From Escarpia spicata (Eukaryota; Annelida; Polychaeta; Sabellida; Siboglinidae): a DNA stretch of 64,000 bases. The DNA lies in NCBI GenBank assembly GCA_963995525.1, contig OZ023207.1, forward strand, positions 2,758,105-2,822,104, read 5' to 3'. Of this stretch, positions 11,473 to 22,529 are shown piece after piece. Made by a program: the position numbers and the translations under genes. Below the pieces are notes generated by a model, which was not told where the DNA came from, made no database searches, and worked only from the letters and a program-made list of their open reading frames with translations. Within the stretch, counting starts at the first letter, position 1. Each line of letters starts with the position of its first letter.

Positions 11473-13866
11473 CGGAGCCGGTAGAAGTAGCTTTATTTTG
11501 TACTTGAGTAAAAGTACAAGTAACTAAGAAAAAACGCTACTCAAGTCAAAGTACTTTTAAAAAAGTGTACTTGAAGTACAATTAAAAAGTAAACAAATGT
11601 ACTTGAAGTAAACCTAAAAAGTACTTTTCCCAAGTACCTTATACAAAGGCCGACAGAGCCACCTGTTGCAAGTAAAACAAACCATTCACGAGGTCATTTA
11701 GCATATAAACCAAACAAGAGCTTTATTTAACTAGTGTTACACAAAATGACACATACTAGCTGGTGAACATTTTGGTTAGTTGAGAGTTCATACTGAAAAA
11801 ACAAACTACAAATCATAGATGAACCATTATTTTTCATGACCAATTAAGGCAACTTCTAACAAACCCGCTAGTGGCCTAGACGCTGAAGTATAAATCAAAA
11901 ACATAAATATCTTCAACTTCCTTCTAAGTTTAATCACATCTGTTCAACTTGTTAAGGTAGCTGGGTCGGCTATCATGTCAGTTGATTTTTTTTTTTTTTT
12001 TCATAGAACATTAGTAGGTGTCAGTATGAACATGTGTTCTATTAAAAAAACCAAGGCACTAGCGCCATATATCACCAATCCGTCCTTTAAAAACTAGTAT
12101 TTTTAGTGTGTCTGTGGAAAGTCCCTTTTCAGATTCTTGGAAACTGACGATGTTTCCATAGTGATGATCACGTGTGCGTCAGCCCAGTTCAAACATAAAT
12201 TCATTCACCATGAATGCAGATTATATAGTCTGGTTATTCTCATGCCAATATGCTGTTGTATTATAATTACCTAAATGCATCACACTGTCAAATCACCAAA
12301 TACTGGCGGTAGTTTTGTTTATTCTCCGATAATGCCCGACCTGACTGACCCCAGCAGGTGTCAATCAATCTTGTCAAGTTCAACACATGGCCCTTCGTAA
12401 CACAATATCATGAGACAACTTAGCGGGAAAACCTTGGGGGAAAATCTCAGTAATAGAAGTGTCTGTCCAATTGTGTTGAAATAAACCACATGCCAGTAAA
12501 AAAAGTCACATTTCTAAGCAAAAAACAAGCATCTGGTGACACTTGTATTATCGGCAACAACCAGGAAGTATTACTTAATGTACCTTTTTAAAAAAAAACT
12601 ACAATACTTACAAAGCCATAACTTGGCATATGAACTCGACTTGTGTTTACCCAAAATTGCACGGGATGGTTTTACGTTTGGTGAAGGGGTCGTGCCAAAA
12701 ATGCAGTACGGATTTATGCTGTCTTTCAACATTGTAGCAAAATGTTTATGAAGCTGTATCAAACTTAATATGCATTTGTTTAAAAAAAACACCGTATGAA
12801 TGTCAATAACATGTTTGTACTTACAATCATACAAATTTTTCTTTTGGGGAGTTTCTCAAAATGAAATAAAATGCCATTTTAAGGTGATTTTTGACATATT
12901 TTTTAATTGTCTTAAAACATTTAAATATCTCTAAACAAAATAAAAAATCAATTCTTTTTGGTCTGGAGTATTGTTTAGTGTCTTAGGCAAACTCTGAGAA
13001 AAAATGGTTAGCTTATCTTCAAAATGTATATTAGAAATGATTAATTCAGAAGAAGCATATAATAGCTGATCCAGCCACTTTAACTTCTTGGTCCGGTTTG
13101 CGTCAGTTTGTGCTGTTGTCAGTGTTGAGCTTTTGAGTTAGCGCGGACCGGAGTTGAATTGAGCAATATAACAGCACAAGTTGATGCGAACTGGAACCAT
13201 ATTTGGCCCTTAACAGTGCCCTAAAATGCAGTATTGTACAACACTGGATGTGGAATGATGGAACGGATAATACTGATGGTGATGCATCAAATTTAGGCAA
13301 ACACGTAGTTTTATAGGACTAATATTGCATTACCAGTACATGCTCGCAGTCACTCGATGGCGATGTCTTGTCGATGTCTTGTACATTGAACATATCTGAC
13401 ACACAACAAGCATCATTAGTTTAACCTTGTTCCTGGTTATTATCTACGTCTTCAACGTTGATAACAAAAACAGCGTTGGATGTTGTAACTCGCTGTTTAA
13501 ATGGCTTGAAAAAGTATTTGCAGCTTGCATGCCACCTGGTGATCATTCCGGTTAATGGTTTTGAATTGACCAATCAGAAAATGCTACAATGTGTTGTTCC
13601 CACTGATATCTATAAATAAGTCTGTGCCGGCGGCAAACAGTTTCAGCTTCCAGCATGGATCGTGCGTTGATAACATTTTAGGAGCTTCAAAAAGTTAACA
13701 CAGAAATTATGAATACTTCGTTACATTCTGGAAAAGTACACAATATTTGTACTTCGTTACAAGTAAAAGTACTTCCAAAAATTTGTACTTCGTTACTCAA
13801 GAAAACTAAACTTTTCTACTTAAGTAAAGTAACAAAGTAAATGTACTTCATTACATACCGGCTCTG
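11473..13866. mobile_element. Non-autonomous hAT-like (Tol2-like) transposon, ~2.4 kb
   Basis: The left end CGGAGCCGGTAGAAGTAGC and the inverted right end (CAGAGCCGGTATGTAATGAA read inward) pair as terminal repeats. Both subterminal regions are packed with AAGTACTT/ACTTGAGTA/GTACTTCGTTAC words on both strands, the pattern seen in Tol2-like hAT elements. Flanking 8-bp sequences are both GTGTGTGT, consistent with an 8-bp target duplication, although the target is itself a GT repeat. No transposase-like frame is present; the longest internal frames (about 70-87 codons) are unrecognised. Confidence 0.85.
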
Positions 13867-13873
13867 GTGTGTG

Positions 13874-13941
<68 letters not shown>

Positions 13942-13995
13942 TGTGTGCATGCGTGCGTGTGTTCATGTTTGTGCGTGTATGTGCACATGTCTGTA
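13867..13995. repeat. GTGC tetranucleotide microsatellite
   Basis: GTGC repeated about eighteen times at 13876-13950 then decaying, just before the acceptor at 14013. Confidence 0.95.
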
Positions 13996-14013
13996 TTATT
14001 CCCTTGTGTCTAG

Positions 14014-14138
14014 GTGTGCCCAGACAGAGCAATGCCAGTGGGGTGCTGCCAGACTTACTACCCCCTCAGCTGCCACCTCGCGCCCCTACGGACACAGGGG
14101 GCAACCAGCGCCCCCAGGACAAGAGCAACTCGGAGGAG
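14014..14138 (+). CDS. MAP4K4/TNIK: Kinase-gene linker exon (SNASGVLPDLLPPQ)
   Basis: Acceptor TTGTGTCTAG and donor GAGGAG/gtgggt bound 125 nt; the first two bases complete a Gly codon from the previous exon. It encodes VPRQSNASGVLPDLL, then PPQLPPRAPTD, and ends in KSNSEE. The VLPDLL segment corresponds to the conserved short motif (NLPDVV in vertebrate MINK/TNIK) that sits in the linker before the CNH domain. It ends in phase 0. Immediately upstream is the GTGC microsatellite left at the edge of the hAT-like insertion; immediately downstream a minisatellite starts within about 15 nt of the donor. Confidence 0.8.
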
Positions 14139-14149
14139 GTGGGTGGTGG

Positions 14150-14480
14150 GGTTGTACCCTCTTGTAATTGTACCCTCTTGTAGTTGTGCCTTCTTTATAA
14201 TTTTGCCCTCTTGTAGTTCTACCCTCTTTTAGTTCTACCCTCTTGTAGTTCTACCCTCATTTAGTTCTGCCCTTTTGTAGTTCTGCCCTTTTGTAGTTCT
14301 GCCCTTTTTGTAATTGCCCTCTTATAGTTCTACCCTCTTTTAGTTCTACCCTCTTGTTGTTCTACCCTGTTAGTTTTACCCTCTTATAATTCTACCCTCT
14401 TGTCATTCTTGTAATTTTACCTGCTTGTAATTCTACCTGATTGTAATTATACCCTTTCATAGTTCTACCCTCTTATGGGT
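14150..14480. repeat. ~16-bp degenerate minisatellite (TTGTAGTTCTACCCTC)
   Basis: About twenty imperfect units fill the first half of the intron after the exon at 14014-14138. Confidence 0.88.
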
Positions 14481-14487
14481 CTACCCT

Positions 14488-14828
14488 CTTACAGTGGCAA
14501 TACATCTGTCAGCAATTCACCTGTCAGTGATACACCTGTCAGTGATACACCTATCAGCAATACACCTATCAATGACAAACCAGTCAGTGATACACCTGTC
14601 AGTGATACACCATTCAGTGATACACTTGTCAGTGGTACACCTGTCAGTGGTACACTATTCAGTGATACACCAGTAAGTGATTCACCTGTCAGCGGTACAC
14701 CTGTCAGTGATACACCTGCCAGTGATATACCTGTCAGTGATACACCAGTCAGTGGTACACCAGTCAATGATACACTAGTGGTACACCTGCCAGTGATACA
14801 CCAGTGGTACACCTGTCAGTGATACACC
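14488..14828. repeat. 15-bp minisatellite (CACCTGTCAGTGATA)
   Basis: About 22 copies reach to 10 nt before the acceptor of exon 14839. The 15-bp unit leaves frames open on both strands, which are artefacts. Confidence 0.94.
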
Positions 14829-14838
14829 TGTGTTGCAG

Positions 14839-15160
14839 TATCGCCAGGCAGTGGGAAAGGTGGGTCTACGTAAGAACTGCTCGACGCGTTCCTTCCAAGC
14901 ATTTGGTTTCGGGGCAAAGAAAGACATTTCGTCATCGTCACTGCCTCCGCAGGGGGGCCCCCAGCAGTGGGGTGGGGATGGCGACGCCTCACGTGACATG
15001 TCACATGACACGCTGACGCGTGCGGGCCTAGCAAGTCTGCCTCGCCGCGGCTCACACATCAACGTCAACATTACTCCCTCCACACTGGAGAGTGACACGC
15101 CCGAGATTCGCAAGTACAAGAAACGATTCAATGCTGACATCCTCTGTGCTGCCCTCTGGG
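14839..15160 (+). CDS. MAP4K4/TNIK: Kinase-gene exon entering the CNH domain
   Basis: Acceptor TGTGTTGCAG; donor CTCTGGG/gtgagt; 322 nt, phase 0 in, phase 1 out. The first two thirds encode a Ser/Gly/Pro linker. The end contains [19 protein letters not shown] followed by [16 protein letters not shown], which is the near-invariant lead-in to the CNH beta-propeller of TNIK/MINK1/MAP4K4. The identification of the gene rests on this block and the following exons. A 15-bp array runs up to the acceptor. Confidence 0.96.
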
Positions 15161-15304
15161 GTGAGTTTGGTGGAGTTGAGTGCTATTCAAGTCTGTAAAC
15201 ACCCACGAACGGGTAATTAGGTCAAGATTTGATGGTGTGTGAATAAAGTATATTATTATCAGTTGTCTAAGCTGGGCTTAACACCCAATATTTTTATTTT
15301 TTAA
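15161..15304 (+). other. Intron start, no feature
   Basis: Unique sequence between the donor at 15161 and the 46-bp array. Confidence 0.6.
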
Positions 15305-16365
15305 ACTGGTTAAAGTTAGAGTCTGTTGGTTCTTGTAAATGGTACCACCGTTGTATTAAAGTTAGAGTCTGTTGGTTCTTGTAAATGGTACCACCGTTGT
15401 ATTAAAGTTAGAGTCTGTTGGTTCTTGTAAATGGTACCACCGTTGTATTAAAGTTAGAGTCTGTTGGTTCTTGTAAATGGTACCACCGTTGTATTAAAGT
15501 TAGAGTCTGTTGGTTCTTGTAAATGGTACCACCGTTGTATTAAAGTTAGAGTCTGTTGGTTCTTGTAAATGGTACCACCGTTGTATTAAAGTTAGAGTCT
15601 GTTGGTTCTTGTAAATGGTACCACCGTTGTATTAAAGTTAGAGTCTGTTGGTTCTTGTAAATGGTACCACCGTTGTATTAAAGTTAGTCTGTTGGTTCTT
15701 GTAAATGGTACCACCATTGTATTAAAGTTAGAGTCTGTTGGTTCTTGTAAGTGGTACCACCGTTGTATTAAAGTTAGAGGACGTTGGTTCTTGTAAATGG
15801 TACCACCGTTGTATTAAAGTTAGAGTCTGTTGGTTCTTGTAAATGGTACCACCGTTGTATTAAAGTTAGAGTCTGTTGGTTCTTGTAAATGGTACCACCG
15901 TTGTATTAAAGTTAGAGGACGTTGGTTCTTGTAAATGGTACCACCGTTGTATTAAAGTTAGAGTCTGTTGGTTCTTGTAAATGGTACCACCATTGTATTA
16001 AAGTTAGAGTCTGTTGGTTCTTGTAAGTGGTACCACCGTTGTATTAAAGTTAGAGTCTGTTGGTTCTTGTAAATGGTACCACCGTTGTATTAAAGTTAGA
16101 GTCTGTTGGTTCTTGTAAATGGTACCACCGTTGTATTAAAGTTAGAGTCTGTTGGTTCTTGTAAGTGGTACCACCGTTGTATTAAAGTTAGAGTCTGTTG
16201 GTTCTTGTAAATGGTACCACCGTTGTATTAAAGTTAGAGGACGTTGGTTCTTGTAAATGGTACCACCGTTGTATTAAAGTTAGAGTCTGTTGGTTCTTGT
16301 AAGTGGTACCACCGTTGTATTAAAGTTAGAGTCTGTTGGTTCTTGTAAATGGTACCACCGTTGTG
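15305..16365. repeat. 46-bp minisatellite, ~23 copies
   Basis: Unit GTTAGAGTCTGTTGGTTCTT, GTAAATGGTACCACCGTTGT, ATTAAA. A GAGGACGTTGG variant recurs at irregular spacing, suggesting block amplification. Confidence 0.96.
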
Positions 16366-16974
16366 TTCTTCATGCATGTGATGCTGTGAAGGTCATGTAT
16401 GTCCCTCTTTGAATTTATCAAACCAAACAGTGACATATATTTATATATCGTTTCTATTAAAAAAAATACTGCTATTTATTTTGATGTGATATCAAGGCCT
16501 TAGCACTCGGCAGTAATGGTAAACCTCAACGGAAAGTGGTATTCTGTGCGGTAGTTTGGTAGTATGTCACAGTAATTCTCGATGATGTAAGCACATTGTG
16601 ACTTGTTCCTAGTCAGTTTGTGGTTGATATAAAACATGCAGTCAACGGAAGTGCCACTAATTCAGTCAGCCGACTTTCACATTGCTTCCGCTTAACTAAG
16701 TATTGGTCATATATTTTGGAATGTGATTACTAACATTTTGTTCCATCTACAAAGTTTGAATGCTGAGCTAGTCATTAAAAACACCCACAACAACCTAATT
16801 TAAAAAATTTATTTAATTACTTACCTTCCCTTAAAATCAAATTAGGCCAATTTTAACAGAATATATAAACAATCATTCTTGCAGTATAAAATAATAAAAA
16901 AACAACTACGCTGATTTATCAGGGTAATTTTTTTCTGTGGTAATTTTTTGAAAATCACTTTCAAAACTTGACAC
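16366..16974 (+). other. Unique intron sequence
   Basis: No exon or recognised element was seen. Confidence 0.5.
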
Positions 16975-17345
16975 GATACCATCGAACAGTTTTACCTTAG
17001 AGCGGACCACTGCCAAATATGTGCTTGACCCTGTCTTATTCCAATAGAAGCAACCATCGAGCAGTTTTACCTTAGAGCGGACCACTGCCAAATATGTGCT
17101 TGACCCTGTCTTATTCCAATAGAAGCAACCATCGAACAGTTTTACCTTAGAGCGGACCACTGCCAAATATGTGCTTGACCCTGTCTTATTCCAATAGAAG
17201 CAACCATCGAGCAGTTTTACCTTAGAGCGGACCACTGCCAAATATGTGCTTGACCCTGTCTTATTCCAATAGAAGCAACCATCGAACAGTTTTACCTTAG
17301 AGCGGACCACTGCCAAATATGTGCTTGACCCTGTCTTATTCCAAT
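16975..17345. repeat. 75-bp repeat, 5 copies, open on the minus strand
   Basis: Unit begins ATCGAACAGTTTTACCTTAG; period exactly 75. Units alternate GAACAG/GAGCAG, so they were amplified as 150-bp pairs. On the - strand an open frame of 147 codons (17349-16906) repeats YWNKTGSSTYLAVVRSK and VKL(F/L)DGCF. The 25-codon unit explains the open frame, and there is no independent evidence of coding. Confidence 0.92.
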
Positions 17346-17462
17346 ACAAGCAATCTTAGTTTACCGTTTTCCGACAAGGTTTACTGTCAGCAAGTGTACT
17401 AGACCTGTGCAGGTGTTGTGCCGCGTTGGTCAGATCTCTTCTGTATGTATATCAAACACACA

Positions 17463-17802
17463 TTAAAGGGACGTAGTCTGTTCGTCTACCCGGAATGAGT
17501 GACCGTAGTAATTTCTAACTGGAAGTCTGCTGTGCTGTCTGTGGGTAAATGAGCATCATTGAATATCAAAGGGTATAGCAGTTAACTCGGCCCGACTTGG
17601 CCGTATTGCCAATACAGCTTGTTTTGAAACTGGATGTTTTGTTTACTATTTGAACATTGACCTAAGATTGTACCTTCAAATTGCAACCGTTGTTACGGGC
17701 TGACTAAACACAATTTGGTGGGCAGCATACCTTCAACATAGTTAGTACAGTCTTAAGAACATTATATACATGAAAAACTAGGAACAGACTGCGTCCTTTT
17801 AA
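17463..17802. mobile_element. TTAA-flanked MITE, 340 bp
   Basis: TTAA at both ends, with inverted ends AGGGACGTAGTCTGTTC and (inward from the right) AAGGACGCAGTCTGTTCC. The TTAA target and ~17-bp TIR suggest a non-autonomous piggyBac-type element. A longer relative lies at 50707-51258. Confidence 0.8.
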
Positions 17803-17854
17803 GACAAACCTTGAGATGCTGTTTTAAGGCACGTCAACTGTTTTCCTGCTGTAG

Positions 17855-17920
17855 GCGTTAACCTCCTGATCGGCACGGACAGTGGCCTCATGCTACTGGA
17901 CAGGAGTGGACAGGGCAAAG
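17855..17920 (+). CDS. MAP4K4/TNIK: CNH-domain exon ([21 protein letters not shown])
   Basis: A 66-nt exon after acceptor TTTTCCTGCTGTAG, ending GGCAAAG/gtcagt. Two bases complete Gly from the previous exon, then [18 protein letters not shown] and QGK follow, the first blade of the CNH propeller and almost identical to vertebrate paralogues. One base is left for the Val codon completed at 22530. A TTAA-flanked MITE ends 52 nt upstream of the exon and a 457-bp MITE begins 56 nt downstream. Confidence 0.95.
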
Positions 17921-17976
17921 GTCAGTAGGTCACGCCACATGTAGTGGACATGGCTGGATTCAACAGTTCTCTCATA

Positions 17977-18433
17977 TGGGGTCAGCACACTGTCAGGTTT
18001 CCCATTGGCGACCATGTTAATGTTTTGTGTGATGATAAGAAAACGTGACCTATAAAGTTTCTTAAACTTCTCACCTGCTGTTATTATCATCTCATTGACA
18101 TGCTGGTCGAGTTTAGTCAAAATCTCATATCTCTAGCTCTTGCAAAATGCCTGTATGTATGACACCCGTCAATATTTACAACTGGATGCAGGCAGTAATC
18201 CAGCTAAAGTGTCAACTAGCCAAATTGCTGCCAGATACCCTTCCGCTTAGTAAAATCAGCTAAAAAGACACCATTTTACTGTCAACAGCTTCAACAATCA
18301 CATCTAGAAATCTGACTACTCAAGTGCACTTATGTCAGAGCAAGTGAATATTATAAAAAGTCATTTCTCAAAAATATACTGCACTTTGTTTCGTCTGTAA
18401 TCAAGCAGGAAGTCCAACAGTGTGCTGACCCCA
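17977..18433 (+). mobile_element. 457-bp MITE with perfect 17-bp terminal inverted repeats, copy 1
   Basis: Begins TGGGGTCAGCACACTGT and ends ACAGTGTGCTGACCCCA, exact reverse complements. Differs from copy 2 at 19341 by essentially one base. No coding capacity. Short frames inside are not genes. Confidence 0.92.
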
Positions 18434-19340
18434 AATAGGTATGGCAATTTTGGAGAAAATGTTGAAAACAACACACTTTATAGGCACCAATGTTACAAGC
18501 ACTCTGCAATTTTATTTTTTGTAATCCCTCCAGGTGTTTGTGTTTTATGCACATTTCAAAGGTGCCACCAAACTTGGCAAGGCACCATAAAAATCAGCAC
18601 TTCGCCGTTGGACAATTTGTAATCCAGCACAATGTTCTCAGGTGGCACTATGAACTCCTAATAAAGTTTTCCAGAAAGTCAAATATGTGTTTTATAAGAA
18701 AATTCAATACAGCCAGTTGTTACGTTACATTCAGATTTGTATTTATTTTTTGACCTTGTGCCCTATTTACAAAGGTAAACATCAACAAAAAGTCACCTTA
18801 GGGTGTGAATTCCTCAAAGGCCTGACGTCTTAAGCATTTCAATTACATAATATTACACAGCCTAATTAGCAGACATTCAGAAAACAATGCCACTTGATTG
18901 ATTGGCCAGAAGGTCCAGTCAGTAGACAGATCTGATAACAGGCTCCGGCTATGGCTGACTCCAGCTAATCACTGTCCTCAGACTTCATTAGGGTCAATTA
19001 CAACATCTTCACGTGTGTTTAGTCAGCTGAAGTAAACAAAAAACGATTGATGAATCACCCTGCTGCAATGTTATTGGTTCATTTTCATACGTATTCTCAA
19101 ATTGAGGCTTAACTACTGGCATACGCACCCCACCCCCCTTATAAGACATGTGTTCCGTCGCTGTGATTTGGACTTGCAGACTGGTGAGAAGTCTGTAATA
19201 TCCAAAAACGGTTTGTTCCATTCAACTGCAGTTTTGCCATACACGTATTTTCAGTAATTGTTTCAAGATATTTGAAGTAAAATGCGTCCTCCGTGACTGT
19301 GCAATGACTATAGCGTGTTTCCCTTGCTAGGGACTTTAAT
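18434..19340 (+). other. Spacer between the two 457-bp MITEs
   Basis: A 907-bp unique sequence with no exon recognised. It may be internal to a composite element (see findings). Confidence 0.55.
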
Positions 19341-19797
19341 TGGGGTCAGCACACTGTCAGGTTTCCCATTGGCGACCATGTTAATGTTTTGTGTGATGGT
19401 AAGAAAACGTGACCTATAAAGTTTCTTAAACTTCTCACCTGCTGTTATTATCATCTCATTGACATGCTGGTCGAGTTTAGTCAAAATCTCATATCTCTAG
19501 CTCTTGCAAAATGCCTGTATGTATGACACCCGTCAATATTTACAACTGGATGCAGGCAGTAATCCAGCTAAAGTGTCAACTAGCCAAATTGCTGCCAGAT
19601 ACCCTTCCGCTTAGTAAAATCAGCTAAAAAGACACCATTTTACTGTCAACAGCTTCAACAATCACATCTAGAAATCTGACTACTCAAGTGCACTTATGTC
19701 AGAGCAAGTGAATATTATAAAAAGTCATTTCTCAAAAATATACTGCACTTTGTTTCGTCTGTAATCAAGCAGGAAGTCCAACAGTGTGCTGACCCCA
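19341..19797 (+). mobile_element. 457-bp MITE, copy 2 (direct orientation)
   Basis: The same 17-bp terminal repeats as copy 1 and near-identical body, indicating very recent duplication or transposition. The right flank starts TA and the left flank of copy 1 ends TA. Confidence 0.92.
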
Positions 19798-19904
19798 TAT
19801 CTATTAACACTGCCTCATTGCCTTTGCGTGCTTGCATGCATGTGCTGGAATGGGTGTGCAGTGACTCTCAGTCCCTGCTTCTCAACCATTCTAGACATCA
19901 ATCT

Positions 19905-21735
19905 TCCCATGTCACGTCATATCAGTCTCACTGCTTTCAGTCGACCCGTGTTACATCATATAAGTCTCACTGCTTTCAGTCGACCCGTGTTACATCATAT
20001 AAGTCTCACTGCTTTCAGTCGATCCCTGTTACATCATATAAGTCTCACTGCTTTCAGTCGACCCATGTTACATCATATCAGTCTCACTGCATGCAGTTGC
20101 CTTATGTCACATCATATCAGTCTCACTGCATGCAGTTGCCTCATGTCACATCATATCAATATCACTGCATGCAGTTGCCCCGTGTCACATCATATCAGTA
20201 TCACTACATGCAGTTGCCCCATGTCACATCATATCAGTCTTACTGCATGCAGTTGCCCCGTGTCACATCATATCAGTCTTACTGCATGCAGTTGCCCCGT
20301 GTCACATCATATCAGTCTCACTGCATGCAGTTGCCCCATGTCACATCATATCAGTCTCACTACATGCAGTTGCCCCGTGTCACATCATATCAGTCTCACT
20401 GCATGCAGTTGCCCCGTGTCACATCATATCAGTCTCACTGCATGCAGTTGCCCCGTGTCACATCATAGCAGTCTCACTGCATGCAGTTGCCCCGTGTCAC
20501 TTCATATCAGTATCTCTGCATGCAGTTGCCCCGTGTCATATCATATCAGTATCACTGCATGCAGTTGCCCCGTGTCACATCATATCAGTCTCACTGCATG
20601 CAGTTGCCTCATGTCACATCATATCAGTATCATTGCATGCAGTTGCCCCGTGTCACATCATATCAGTCTCACTGCATGCAATTGCCCCGTGTCACGTCAT
20701 ATCAGTCTCACTGCATGCAATTGCCCCGTGTCACGTCATATCAGTCTCACTGCATGCAGTTGCCCCATGTCACGTCATATCAGTCTCACTACATGCAGTT
20801 GCCCCGTGTCACATCATATCAGTCTTACTGCATGCAGTTGCCTCATGTCACATCATATCAGTATCATTGCATGCAGTTGCCCCGTGTCACATCATATCAG
20901 TCTCACTGCATGCAGTTGCCTCATGTCACATCATATCAGTATCATTGCATGCAGTTGCCCCGTGTCACATCATATCAGTCTCACTGCATGCAGTTGCCCC
21001 ATGTCACATTATATCAGTCTCACTGCATGCAGTTGCCCCGTGTCACATCATATCAGTCTCACTGCATGCAGTTGCCCCGTGTCACATCATAGCAGTCTCA
21101 CTGCATGCAGTTGCCCCGTGTCACTTCATATCAGTATCACTGCATGCAGTTGCCCCGTGTCACATCATATCAGTCTCACTGCATGCAGTTGCCTCATGTC
21201 ACATCATATCAGTATCATTGCATGCAGTTGCCCCGTGTCACATCATATCAGTCTCACTGCATGCAATTGCCCCGTGTCACGTCATATCAGTCTCACTGCA
21301 TGCAATTGCCCCGTGTCACGTCATATCAGTCTCACTGCATGCAGTTGCCCCATGTCACGTCATATCAGTCTCACTACATGCAGTTGCCCCGTGTCACATC
21401 ATATCAGTCTTACTGCATGCAGTTGCCCCGTGTCACGTCATATCAGTATCACTGCATGCAGTTGCCCCGTGTCACATCATATCAGTATCACTGCATGCAG
21501 TTGCCCCGTGTCACATCATATCAGTCTCACTGCATGCAGTTGCCTCATGTCACATCATATCAGTATCATTGCATGCAGTTGCCCCGTGTCACATCATATC
21601 AGTCTCACTGCATGCAGTTGCCCCATGTCACATTATATCAGTCTCACTGCATGCAGTTGCCCCGTGTCACATCATATCAGTCTCACTGCATGCAGTTTCC
21701 CCGTATCAAGTCATATCAGTTTCACTTTCAGCTGT
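19905..21735. repeat. 39-bp minisatellite, ~47 copies
   Basis: Unit GTGTCACATCATATCAGTCT plus CACTGCATGCAGTTGCCCC. The first few units carry TTTCAGTCGACCC instead of TGCAGTTGCCCC. Unit length is a multiple of 3 and stop-free, producing a 663-codon + frame that is an artefact. Marker variants show higher-order duplication at 585 and 624 bp (15 and 16 units). Confidence 0.96.
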
Positions 21736-21811
21736 GACAGAGATTTGGTACAGTTGTCAACTAGTTTTCAGCTGTGACATCTGAAATGTTTGTGTCCAGT
21801 GACCTGTGACC

Positions 21812-22176
21812 CAGGCCCTTAGCCAGAAATAATTGTGTGCAAGTCTTGAATTAAACAAAAGTGTGCCTTTTAGCACATGAATGGCTCCTGAGGAGGCCAT
21901 TCAAGTTAATCACAACAATTATTGGACAGTTTAGTTTTTTCAAGGTCAAGCCAGTGTCACTTGAGCCATGTATTTAATTAATACTGATCCATTTGATTTG
22001 TTTCACTGCCAGTTGGGCCAGTGATGGTCATTAATGTGGGCCCATAGACTTGGAACTATTAGTTAATCTGGTGGCCCTCTCTAAATTCCGCCAGTCTTAT
22101 CAGTTGTAATTACCTGTCTTGGCTAGTCATCTGCCAGTCTTGAAGACAGGCAGACTGGTCTATGGCTAAGCCCCTG
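21812..22176 (-). mobile_element. hAT-type MITE, 365 bp, with 8-bp target duplication
   Basis: Ends CAGGCCCTTAGCCAGAAAT and, inward from the right, CAGGGGCTTAGCCATAGAC. Flanks CTGTGACC and CTGTGACT match at 7 of 8 positions. Body contains GGAACTATTAGTTAATCTGG. Related copies lie at 51298-51644, 55470-55795 and 57018-57262. Confidence 0.88.
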
Positions 22177-22194
22177 CTGTGACTTTTGACCTGC

Positions 22195-22525
22195 GAATCT
22201 AGTGACCTCTGACCCATGTGTTCAGTGACCTGTGACCCATGTGTATACAATGACCTCTGACTTGTGTGTCGAGTGACCTCTGACCCATGTGTCCAATGAC
22301 CTCTGACCGATGTGTGTCCAGTAACCTCTGACCTGTGTGTCGAGTGACCTCTGACCCGTGTGTCCAGTGACCTCTGACCTGTATGTCCAATGACCTGTGT
22401 GTGTCCAGTGACCTCTGACCTGTGTGTCTAGTGACCTCCGACCTGTGTGTGTCCAGTGACTTCTGACCTGTGTGTGTCCAGTGATCTCTGACCCGTGTGT
22501 ATCCAGTGACCTCTGACCCCTATGT
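22195..22525. repeat. ~23-25-bp minisatellite ending in splice-acceptor-like TGTCCAG
   Basis: About fourteen units of TGACCTCTGACCTGTGTGTC plus CAG. The last unit supplies the real acceptor of exon 22530. Confidence 0.93.
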
Positions 22526-22529
22526 CCAG

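Noticed and set aside
12536..12834. 71- and 87-codon overlapping frames inside the hAT-like element
   Set aside because: Neither resembles transposase; the frames overlap each other on opposite strands.
13841..14232. Cys/Val-Arg-Ala repeats and extended frames over exon 14014
   Set aside because: GTGC microsatellite; only the part between the splice sites in the SNASGVLPDLL frame fits the gene.
19786..21784. 663-codon and 383-codon proteins
   Set aside because: 39-bp stop-free repeat; no start context, no conservation signal, inside a kinase-gene intron.
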